A stretch of DNA of 5,794 nt from Pseudomonadota bacterium (lineage in GTDB: Bacteria; Myxococcota; Bradymonadia; UBA4248): NCBI GenBank assembly GCA_017613855.1, contig JAGACY010000393.1:1-5794 (forward strand), written 5' to 3'. The notes beneath the pieces were generated by a model. The model was not told the origin of the DNA. It searched no databases and saw only the letters and a program-made list of their open reading frames with translations. Of this stretch, positions 1 through 5,794 are shown one piece after another. The first letter of the stretch is position 1, and every line of letters starts with the position of its first letter. Both the position numbers and the translations under genes were made by a program.

Positions 1-1
1 A

Positions 2-442
2 GCTTATCATAATTTCGATTTGTATGATGAAGGCACCAATTGCCGTGCATGGCTGTTCAGGATTCTAACCAATACATTTATTAATAAATACAAGCATAAA
101 AAGAGAGAAAGAGCGTTTATTGAACATATTCTGAATGAGAATGAGCCTCAGGTACTTGAAACCTCCGAAAGTACCGAGAGCGTTCTCGAAAATACAGAGA
201 CCGCAGCCAGCAAAAACTATTTCTATGCATTTTCTGATGAGATTATGCATGCATTCAACAGCATCTCGAATGAATTCAAGACCATCATTATTATGGCTGA
301 CATTCAGGAGCTGTCCTATAAGGAGATTGCGCAAAAACTCAAAATCCCCATGGGAACGGTCATGAGCAGGCTATGCAGGGCAAGGCAGATGCTGCGCAAT
401 ATCCTTGGGGATTATGCTGTATCACTGGGGTATGCCAGATAA
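2..442 (+). CDS. ECF-type RNA polymerase sigma factor (5' end missing)
   Basis: This is the C-terminal part of an RpoE-like, group 4 sigma factor, which directs core RNA polymerase to alternative promoters. The frame is open to the left edge, so the true start lies outside the window. The TTG at 20-22 is an internal leucine codon, since conserved sequence ([13 protein letters not shown]) continues upstream of it. Numbering from the first visible codon, residues 11-24 ([14 protein letters not shown]) match the end of sigma region 2. A Ser/Glu-rich linker follows at about 40-70, then region 4 at about 75-135 with the helix-turn-helix [20 protein letters not shown] at about 104-123. About 146 residues are visible against roughly 190-210 for the family, so about 50 are missing. 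The reading frame is intact to its TAA. No anti-sigma gene follows; the next gene is convergent. The start of the gene is visibly more AT-rich than the minus-strand genes. The family call is secure; its regulon and exact subgroup cannot be told. Confidence 0.93.
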   Translation, partial: AYHNFDLYDEGTNCRAWLFRILTNTFINKYKHKKRERAFIEHILNENEPQVLETSESTESVLENTETAASKNYFYAFSDEIMHAFNSISNEFKTIIIMADIQELSYKEIAQKLKIPMGTVMSRLCRARQMLRNILGDYAVSLGYAR

Positions 443-535
443 AAAAGTCCGTGCGGCGTATGGCCATCAGCCATAGACGCACGGCCCCGGCGTATTCGCC
501 GAAGGCGAATAGACGGGGCTCCCCCATAAAAAAGT
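439..535. repeat. Paired-hairpin element between 10-bp direct repeats
   Basis: A perfect direct repeat ATAAAAAAGT occurs at 439-448 and 526-535. Between them lie two tandem imperfect hairpins. Hairpin 1 (449-484) pairs 449-455 with 478-484 and 459-464 with 470-475, with loop CATCA. Hairpin 2 (485-518) pairs 485-489 with 514-518 and 493-500 with 504-511, with loop GAA. The stems differ in sequence, but both hold the same asymmetric internal loop, GCG on the left (456-458, 490-492) and GA on the right (476-477, 512-513), set in the shared words GGCGTAT and ATAGACG. The sigma gene's stop codon overlaps the left direct repeat. The segment could be a small inserted palindromic element with a target duplication, or a native terminator region. 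The structure is seen directly; its origin is inference. Confidence 0.6.
441..484 (-). terminator. Rho-independent terminator for the leftward operon
   Basis: Read on the minus strand, the hairpin at 484-449 (13 base pairs, interrupted by a 2/3-nt internal loop) is followed after two bases by a run of six T (446-441). This is the intrinsic terminator layout, about 55 bp beyond the stop codon at 540. On the plus strand no T-run directly follows either hairpin (only TTTT at 538-541), so termination of the sigma gene transcript is less clear. Confidence 0.65.
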
Positions 536-539
536 GATT

Positions 540-3062
540 TTAATTACTACCGACGATGGCTGCATCCAGTATTTTTTGAGCGACAGGATGGTTAGGGCGC
601 ATCGCCAATGCACGTTCGGCAAATCCCCTGGCTCGCGCGAATTGCCCCAGTTCCAGGGCATATTTGGCTTCACACAGCATGAGATCGAACCGAACTTTTG
701 CGGTCTGCTGCATTTTCTGTCTGACTTTAAGGAATACGCGCGGAATGTAATCGCGGTACCAGTCATCCCCCATTTCTTTGCCATAAAAGACGCTGGTATA
801 GAGACGTTTTTGCCAATAGTCGTATGAATTGCCCAATGCCGATTCGGAATTCTCGAGATAGATAAAAAGCTGAGAATATTGATTGGCGCGAGCCATCGCA
901 TCGACACGAAGTGCAAAGATTTCCGGCGTCAGAACACTTGGCGGAACGGTTTCGAGCAAAGCCTCACAGCCTTCCCCAAAGTCCATTTTCTGATAGATCA
1001 TGCACATCAGACCAATGTATTGCCCGGGATTGGAAGTTTGAACCGGCCGAAGCAATTCGATGGCATCCTGATACCGGTTCCTTGCCATGAGCGAACGAAC
1101 GAGCGATTTTAAAGCTGCCGCATTCGAAGGTATCTCAATATTGGCAAGCTGCAGTGCCGACATTTCATACATGGCTGCGGTTATTTTGCGCGCATCATTC
1201 TGCACAGTCCGATTAAACTGGGAAGCGGCGCACGATTCATCCCCAAGTGCCAGGCAGCATTTTCCAAGGTGCAGGGAAGTCCAGGCATCATGCGGTGATT
1301 TTTGGCTTGCAGACGCATACCACTGGCGCGCGGTTTCCCAGGTCTTCTGTCGCTGTTCGGCGTTTTGCATCACGCCCTCGTGCACCAGTTTTTGAGCGAT
1401 ATAACGCCGAAGTTCATGGCTACCGGCCCGGCGAACCATATTGTCATCGATATTATCATCACACCCGGCAACGCCTTGTTTGGTCACACAACTGGCCAAT
1501 CTGTGCAGCGACATCTGAGTCTGGCCATCCACGGCAACCGGCAAAGTCGCCACCGCCGCAATAATACCTATCGAAACCGCACAATAACCGGCGATCCACT
1601 CGATCTTTCGCTTTTTATCCAATTCGGAATGGTCATGATCGATGCGGCCAAATTTCCAGCGCAAACGGCGCGCCTCGAGCGCACCGCAAAGCATCCAAAA
1701 CGGCAGGCCGACAGAAAAATACCGCATTCCGAAATCAAAAAAGTTCTGAATGGCGACGGCAATGATGGCGGCCAAAAATCCCAACATGATGGGACGTTCA
1801 TCTTTGGCATTCCAATAGGTTTTGCAAAAACACGCAAAACCAGCGGCTCCCAGAATGAGGCAAATCAATCCCCAAAGCAGACCGTATTCCATGAGTATTT
1901 CCCAATACTCATTTTCAGCATGACGAAAATGTTTTCTAAAAGGAAAACTCTGATACTGGGGATAAACATCGCGAAAAGCCGAACGACCGATACCTGCGCG
2001 TCCCCAATCCTCAATGAGATGGACAAAATCCCCATACATCTGCGTTTTGGAAATGGGCTTTGCCTCTACAGTCAGGTCATTGTCCTGCTGTTCCTCATCC
2101 GTCACAAATGAAATCTCGGTTTCTGCAAATTCATCGCGGATATTCAGCAGTTTAGAGGACGAAATGAACAGCACGGCGGCAACAACAATCCCGAGTGCAC
2201 ACAGTGCCGCAATGCCATATTTCCATTGAATTCGCCTCGAAACGCCGAAGAAAAGCACCAGAAGCAGAATCTGTCCTATTCCCCACGAAACGATGGCACC
2301 ACGGCTGGCGGTGATGACAACGGCAATGCCAAAAACGACGTAGCACAAGAACCACAGACTCTTTCTGGCAGTCGAATCCCGATGGCGTTTCGTCAAGAAA
2401 CCGCCGAGTGACATCAGCGAGAAGAGGCAAAACAAAGCCCCCAGATGATTGGTATTAACGGGAAGCCCAATGTGCCATGCCGAAGTTTCGCCCGATTCCC
2501 CCAACGCGATGGGAAATCCCAGGTATTTCATGAATAGCAGAGCGACTAATGCCGCACCGGCAATGAGAAACAGGTGGCTCAGTCGGTGAATGGCACCTCG
2601 CGTCGCGCACAATCGAAGTGCGATGATATAGATGCCAAATGCCCCGATGAGATTCCATAATCCAAAGGCAGTCCGCCCCAAAGAGGTCGATACAAATCCC
2701 CAACTGCGCGTCACACCTTCGAGAGCCCAGGCTTCCCGGTACCAATCCGCAGCTTTTGGAGAAATGATCCCGAGCAAGGACATGGGGATCGGAATCATAG
2801 ACAGGAAGCACAGCACAATCATGAGAATGAGCATCCACCCGATGCATCCAAAGCCATGAAATGGTGCCAGAATTTTTTTGGATGAATCAACCGATCCTGG
2901 GGCTTTGGGATGAATTCGTGCATGCCATCCTTTGAAAGTCAGATACCCCGCACATCCCAAAGACACGATGGACAGGAGAATCGTCGTTCCATAATGCACA
3001 CCCGAAGTCAGCCCCCAAATGACAAGCAGCAGGCTGACGATTATCCACAAAAAGCGTTCCAA
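540..3062 (-). CDS. O-antigen ligase/Wzy-type membrane protein with C-terminal TPR domain
   Basis: This 840-residue protein belongs to the O-antigen ligase-like (Wzy_C/WaaL) superfamily, whose members transfer or polymerise lipid-linked glycans on the periplasmic face of the inner membrane. Visible marks are NTNHLGAL (203-210), TASRGA (251-256), and a large loop at about 302-393 ending in GIGRSAFRDVYPQY and HAENEYWEILMEYGLLWG (381-398), typical of this fold. I count about 13 hydrophobic segments, the last near 488-511. With the N-terminus inside, both the big loop and the C-terminus would be periplasmic. Residues about 570-830 are helical and TPR-like, clearest at about 593-624 and 796-829 (ALELGQFARARGFAERAL). 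The TTG start at 3062 is favoured: a hydrophobic helix begins at once, AGGTGA sits four bases upstream, and the first internal Met is only at residue 77. The start abuts the upstream gene's stop, so the two are probably translationally coupled. The acceptor (lipid A core, protein or another glycan) cannot be told; ligase, polymerase and protein O-glycosyltransferase all remain possible. Confidence 0.88.
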   Translation of the reverse strand: MERFLWIIVSLLLVIWGLTSGVHYGTTILLSIVSLGCAGYLTFKGWHARIHPKAPGSVDSSKKILAPFHGFGCIGWMLILMIVLCFLSMIPIPMSLLGIISPKAADWYREAWALEGVTRSWGFVSTSLGRTAFGLWNLIGAFGIYIIALRLCATRGAIHRLSHLFLIAGAALVALLFMKYLGFPIALGESGETSAWHIGLPVNTNHLGALFCLFSLMSLGGFLTKRHRDSTARKSLWFLCYVVFGIAVVITASRGAIVSWGIGQILLLVLFFGVSRRIQWKYGIAALCALGIVVAAVLFISSSKLLNIRDEFAETEISFVTDEEQQDNDLTVEAKPISKTQMYGDFVHLIEDWGRAGIGRSAFRDVYPQYQSFPFRKHFRHAENEYWEILMEYGLLWGLICLILGAAGFACFCKTYWNAKDERPIMLGFLAAIIAVAIQNFFDFGMRYFSVGLPFWMLCGALEARRLRWKFGRIDHDHSELDKKRKIEWIAGYCAVSIGIIAAVATLPVAVDGQTQMSLHRLASCVTKQGVAGCDDNIDDNMVRRAGSHELRRYIAQKLVHEGVMQNAEQRQKTWETARQWYASASQKSPHDAWTSLHLGKCCLALGDESCAASQFNRTVQNDARKITAAMYEMSALQLANIEIPSNAAALKSLVRSLMARNRYQDAIELLRPVQTSNPGQYIGLMCMIYQKMDFGEGCEALLETVPPSVLTPEIFALRVDAMARANQYSQLFIYLENSESALGNSYDYWQKRLYTSVFYGKEMGDDWYRDYIPRVFLKVRQKMQQTAKVRFDLMLCEAKYALELGQFARARGFAERALAMRPNHPVAQKILDAAIVGSN

Positions 3063-5453
3063 TTAATCACCTATGATACATTCAATATGAGATGAATCCG
3101 GCCATGTATGATGAATGACATCATAATAATTCAGGCATGCACCGCCAAATCCCTGCCAATCCTTTGGATTGCTGCATCTCCTGATTTCAAGCCGAAGCAT
3201 GGGCTGCCCCTCAAGATGGGTACTTCCACTCCGCCCGATGACCCGATCCGGCATGACATACTGCCCGGAATGCACGTTCAAACGCGCCAGACTTGTATAA
3301 CGACTGCAAATGCCGCATGCATGCTCGATCAATATGCCATACCCTACGACAGGATAACGCCCGCAATCCACAACTTTACCGGGCATAATGGGATAAACCG
3401 GCGTTCCGATGGGCACGAGAATCCGAACATCCTCATCCCCGTGAGAGACGGGATACTGATTGGCATGTTCAAAAGGAGGCAATGCAATTTCAAATGGGAT
3501 TTGCAACGCCCTGCAAACCCACAACTGTGCCAGGGCAGCAATCTTGCTCACAAATGGCGCAGAAAAATCCCGCAGACGCGCCTCCCTCATCGATTCAATG
3601 GCGGTAAAATCAGCTTCTTCCAGGCGAAGTACCATTTCATCGTGAGTATCCATCAAATCGACAGAAAAGCTTTGAGAATGAATGACGGCACGAAGTGGCT
3701 GAAGCCCGGGATCTTGAATGACACGTCTGAGCGATGTCGCAGCCCACTGATTGCGGTGCATTTGCCCGGGAATACTTGCAAAAGGCAATTTTACGCCATT
3801 GTCCAGAACGACATCGCCCCGAATCTGAGCTGCCAAATGCTCCAACCATGCCTTAAGAGGTGACTCATGTTCACCATAAAGCTGGGATACCTCCGGCAAA
3901 TTGTCTGCACTTGTAATGAGCAAGGTACTGTCCTGACATACCAATGCCAATGCATCCGGAATCTCGACGACCGAAGCCTGATAGAGTGCTTCCTCAGGAA
4001 GCTGGCTCAACATCTGGCAAAAATGCTCAATCTGCTCAGCATTCATTGGCGTCATGGGCGTGATTTCACGGTGACAATAGATGACGCTCGTCTTTTCTGC
4101 ATTCACAGCTGCCGGAAGTTTTACCTCTTCCTTTTGAGGATCTGCTCTGCCCTGCCGGATTTCCGGAAAATAGAGCCGAGTCCCGGGCATCAGGAATTCA
4201 GGATGCTGCACGTGTGGATTCTGCCGAAGAACAAAGCGATAATCCCCTTGCGCGCCATAAGCTTTTTCGGTCAATTGTGAGAGCCTGTCCCCGGGGCTGA
4301 CGATATAATGGTGTCCGGGCGTCGGAACTGCATAGACATTTTCATCATCAAAAACGAGATCCGGTGCTTCCCAGCGTTTATGCTCGACATTCTTCCCGAG
4401 GAAACGGATTTCATCATAAATCCGTCCATCGACACAGCCATATCCCTGATAGACAGATTCCAGACGCGACTTCCAGTGAACCGCATGCTGTCCCTGAAGT
4501 CTCGAAATCACGGAATCTGCCAAAGAAAGGCACTTCTGGGACTCAGCATCCCCCGATTTCATTTCATCAAAGACATCCTCACCCGCGACTTTATCCAAAT
4601 CAAAAAGCATGGCAAAACCGCGCATAGACTCAATGCCTGCGTGTCTTGCATGTCGTTTGGCATCCAAAAATCGATGGCCGGCAAGGATATCGATTTGTGC
4701 AGACCTGGCCTCCGGTTCCGCACCAAGCCGGCTAAAGCGCGCTTTAAGACTATCCGAAAGCGCATAAACTTTGCGCGATAAAATGGGATCATAACGGAGA
4801 ATGAGCTGGGATTCGAAATACCCTTCCAGACATGCCTGCCCATTGCCAATGGCATCGAGGAGTTCCGGGGCATCCTCCTCAAAGCAGCGTTCAACCACCG
4901 AATCCGGCCTGTTATCCTGGGGCTGCGACATTCGGCTCAGGAATTTGAGCAATGATCCATTCCTCAGCCCCAGGCCAATGCCATAGTGAATGTCTTCGCC
5001 GCGATCAGCCGAGATGGCACCAAAATCTTCCTGTCCGGAAACGCCATCCAGATAGCGGTGCATCGAAAACAAACGTCGTGCAAGATTCTCCCGACGCGCG
5101 GACAATTCAAGAATCGGCGTATCCAAAAGCTCCGAGGCATGCTGCGCAAACGCATAAAGGCCGGAAATCTCCGGATCCAGATGAACCAGTCGGGACAGCC
5201 CTTCTTTTAATTCGGCAATTCTAGGCAGCCCAAGAGGATTCGCATTTCCAGCCGACAGCACACATGCACGCTCCAATTTTTGAAGCTCATCCAGGACAGA
5301 CCACTCCCCCCGGGATACGGCCAATGGCTTTAACCGTTCAACACATGCATTTAAGGCATGCCAAAATGCTTCTATTTCCTGACTCGTTACCAAAGGGAAC
5401 CCCCACAAAAACACCCTCTGCTTATACCATAAAAATCGTTTTTTGAAACGCAT
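3063..5453 (-). CDS. LysM and degenerate LytM/M23-domain protein with unrecognised N-terminal half
   Basis: The protein has 796 residues from the ATG at 5453. Residues about 20-380 look mostly helical and match no family I recognise. A LysM domain, which binds N-acetylglucosamine-containing glycans such as peptidoglycan, spans about 382-431 (YIVSPGDRLSQL to PGTRLYFPE). Residues about 440-665 are unassigned. A LytM/M23 fold follows at about 671-759, with GTPVYPIMPGKVV (683-695), GYG (704-706) and GRSGST (740-745). HxxxD is kept (H671, D675), but the usual Y-x-H is YTS (S721) and the usual HxH is MLR (M752, R754). The zinc site is therefore incomplete, and a non-enzymatic role like that of EnvC or NlpD in amidase control is possible. 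No convincing signal peptide or lipobox is seen; the first 25 residues are basic and aromatic. Start choice: an in-frame TTG at 5492 has an SD-like GGAGGGG, but that lies inside a dispersed repeat, so the ATG is preferred despite lacking a good SD. It is the first gene of the operon. Confidence 0.85.
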   Translation of the reverse strand: MRFKKRFLWYKQRVFLWGFPLVTSQEIEAFWHALNACVERLKPLAVSRGEWSVLDELQKLERACVLSAGNANPLGLPRIAELKEGLSRLVHLDPEISGLYAFAQHASELLDTPILELSARRENLARRLFSMHRYLDGVSGQEDFGAISADRGEDIHYGIGLGLRNGSLLKFLSRMSQPQDNRPDSVVERCFEEDAPELLDAIGNGQACLEGYFESQLILRYDPILSRKVYALSDSLKARFSRLGAEPEARSAQIDILAGHRFLDAKRHARHAGIESMRGFAMLFDLDKVAGEDVFDEMKSGDAESQKCLSLADSVISRLQGQHAVHWKSRLESVYQGYGCVDGRIYDEIRFLGKNVEHKRWEAPDLVFDDENVYAVPTPGHHYIVSPGDRLSQLTEKAYGAQGDYRFVLRQNPHVQHPEFLMPGTRLYFPEIRQGRADPQKEEVKLPAAVNAEKTSVIYCHREITPMTPMNAEQIEHFCQMLSQLPEEALYQASVVEIPDALALVCQDSTLLITSADNLPEVSQLYGEHESPLKAWLEHLAAQIRGDVVLDNGVKLPFASIPGQMHRNQWAATSLRRVIQDPGLQPLRAVIHSQSFSVDLMDTHDEMVLRLEEADFTAIESMREARLRDFSAPFVSKIAALAQLWVCRALQIPFEIALPPFEHANQYPVSHGDEDVRILVPIGTPVYPIMPGKVVDCGRYPVVGYGILIEHACGICSRYTSLARLNVHSGQYVMPDRVIGRSGSTHLEGQPMLRLEIRRCSNPKDWQGFGGACLNYYDVIHHTWPDSSHIECIIGD
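3067..3072 (-). promoter_or_regulatory. Shine-Dalgarno AGGTGA inside the upstream gene's last codons
   Basis: On the minus strand AGGTGA (3072-3067) lies in the last two codons (GGT GAT) of the LysM/LytM gene. It is followed by T, the stop TAA (3065-3063) and immediately the TTG start (3062-3060). It decides the start of the ligase-like gene and suggests coupling by terminating ribosomes. Confidence 0.6.
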
Positions 5454-5490
5454 CGAACGCCAGGAACGATAATACCCCGGGAAATGCCTC

Positions 5491-5541
5491 AATGATACGC
5501 CCCTCCGGGGCGTGACGATTATTTGAGAATGCTTTAATTGC
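5491..5541. repeat. 51-bp palindromic repeat, copy A
   Basis: This is identical to 5642-5692 except for T instead of C at 5533 (50 of 51 positions). Its core is a perfect 7-bp hairpin: ACGCCCC (5497-5503), loop TCC, GGGGCGT (5507-5513). An AT-rich tail then runs straight into the heptamer array. The left end coincides with the alternative TTG start of the LysM/LytM gene. It resembles REP-like dispersed palindromes; no transposase is present in the window. Confidence 0.85.
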
Positions 5542-5570
5542 GAATTGCGAATTGCGAATTGCTAACTGCC
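5536..5570. repeat. Tandem heptamer array, five units
   Basis: There are three AATTGCG units (5536-5542, 5543-5549, 5550-5556), then AATTGCT (5557-5563) and AACTGCC (5564-5570). The exact 7-bp period and the homogeneous first units suggest slippage-driven copy number change. The array overlaps the tail of repeat copy A. Confidence 0.9.
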
Positions 5571-5597
5571 ATAATCCCCAAATATCCCGCATTTCAT

Positions 5598-5629
5598 CCG
5601 TGGGTTACGCCCTTCGGGCTCATCCACGG
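5598..5629. repeat. Imperfect intergenic hairpin
   Basis: CCGTGG (5598-5603) pairs with CCACGG (5624-5629), extended by a G-T wobble and a T-A pair. GCCC (5609-5612) pairs with GGGC (5616-5619) around a TTC loop. An internal loop TAC (5606-5608) opposite TC (5620-5621) separates the stems. No T-tract follows on either strand, so it does not look like an intrinsic terminator. It sits between the two copies of the 51-bp repeat. Confidence 0.7.
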
Positions 5630-5641
5630 CTATTAGCTACG

Positions 5642-5692
5642 AATGATACGCCCCTCCGGGGCGTGACGATTATTTGAGAATGCCTTAATTGC
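5642..5692. repeat. 51-bp palindromic repeat, copy B
   Basis: This is the second copy, in direct orientation 151 bp to the right of copy A, with the same hairpin (ACGCCCC at 5648-5654, GGGGCGT at 5658-5664). It too leads into a heptamer array, so palindrome plus heptamers appears to be one composite unit. Confidence 0.85.
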
Positions 5693-5714
5693 TAACTGCT
5701 AACTGCTAACTGCT
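5687..5714. repeat. Tandem heptamer array, four units
   Basis: AATTGCT (5687-5693) is followed by three AACTGCT units (5694-5700, 5701-5707, 5708-5714). The consensus is related to the first array (AAYTGCN), but a different variant has been amplified here, so the two arrays seem to have expanded independently. Confidence 0.9.
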
Positions 5715-5721
5715 CATTAAA

Positions 5722-5792
5722 TTGTGAGCAACGTTAGTTGCGAACAAATCCGTTTGTAAAACAGCAAAAATGCGATCTATGGCAGAATAGAT
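5722..5792. repeat. Cluster of three inverted repeats
   Basis: First: TTGT-GA-GCAAC, loop GTTA, GTTGC-GA-ACAA (5722-5747), nine base pairs around a symmetric GA/GA mismatch. Second: ACAAA (5744-5748) with TTTGT (5753-5757), which shares ACAA with the first, so the two foldings exclude each other. Third: ATCTAT (5775-5780) with ATAGAT (5787-5792), near the window edge. They could be an operator, a leader structure or the end of a longer element. Function unknown. Confidence 0.5.
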
Positions 5793-5794
5793 GG

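Larger units (their letters stand above)
5454..5794. other. Repeat-dense non-coding region upstream of the operon
   Basis: No credible gene is visible in this stretch. It carries the two 51-bp repeats, two heptamer arrays, one imperfect hairpin and three short inverted repeats, described separately. It must hold the promoter of the leftward operon unless that lies beyond the right edge, but I find no convincing pair of -35 and -10 boxes. The ATG at 5770 meets a stop after six codons. The ATG at 5791 runs off the window and cannot be judged. Confidence 0.7.

Noticed and set aside
449..518. tRNA or known small RNA
   Set aside because: The two-hairpin layout lacks a cloverleaf, an anticodon arm and a CCA end, and matches no RNA family I recognise.
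1302..2111. Plus-strand open frame of 269 codons
   Set aside because: It lies wholly antisense to the ligase-like gene, its translation has no recognisable domain and an improbable composition, and the minus-strand frame shows clear family motifs.
3177..3443. Active M23 endopeptidase
   Set aside because: The fold is recognisable, but the Y-x-H and H-x-H histidines are replaced by S721, M752 and R754.
3108..4280. Plus-strand open frames at 3108-3863 and 3867-4280
   Set aside because: Both lie antisense to the LytM and LysM coding part, with no domain and no credible start context.
5468..5473. TATTAT on the minus strand as a -10 box for the operon
   Set aside because: No reasonable -35 box lies 16-18 bp upstream, and it would leave only a few bases of leader before the ATG at 5453.
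5536..5714. Possible CRISPR array
   Set aside because: The repeats are contiguous 7-mers without spacers, and the two 51-bp copies do not form a repeat-spacer series; no cas gene is present.
5770..5790. Small gene starting at ATG 5770
   Set aside because: It ends after six codons at TAG 5788-5790 and has no ribosome binding site.

Overview
The window looks like a piece of a Gram-negative bacterial chromosome of moderate GC. Taxonomy cannot be fixed from the sequence. The envelope-type genes (an O-antigen ligase-like membrane protein and a LysM/LytM protein) point to a diderm, and the ECF sigma style ([14 protein letters not shown]) resembles deltaproteobacterial/Myxococcota proteins, but that is only an impression.

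Layout: (1) 2-442, plus strand, is the 3' part of an ECF-type sigma factor gene cut by the left edge. (2) 439-535 is a compact convergent intergenic segment. It holds two tandem imperfect hairpins with the same asymmetric internal loop, flanked by a perfect 10-bp direct repeat. The left repeat supplies the T-tract of an intrinsic terminator for the leftward transcript. (3) 540-3062, minus strand, is a polytopic O-antigen ligase/Wzy-type protein with a C-terminal TPR-like domain. (4) 3063-5453, minus strand, is a large protein with an unrecognised N-terminal half, a central LysM domain and a C-terminal LytM/M23 domain that has lost key catalytic residues. (5) 5454-5794 is non-coding and repeat-dense: a 51-bp palindrome-bearing repeat in two copies, each running into a heptamer array, an imperfect hairpin between them, and a cluster of inverted repeats at the right edge.

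The two minus-strand genes form a tight operon, transcribed LysM/LytM gene first. The stop TAA of the first is directly followed by the TTG start of the second, with the Shine-Dalgarno inside the last codons of the first gene. The products plausibly work together at the cell envelope: one transferring or polymerising a lipid-linked glycan on the periplasmic face, the other binding peptidoglycan without obvious hydrolase activity. That functional link is inference from the operon and the domains.

I do not see a complete new defence or mobile system. The least explained items are the paired hairpins at 449-518, the repeat architecture at 5491-5792, and the degenerate LytM protein with its unrecognised N-terminal half.
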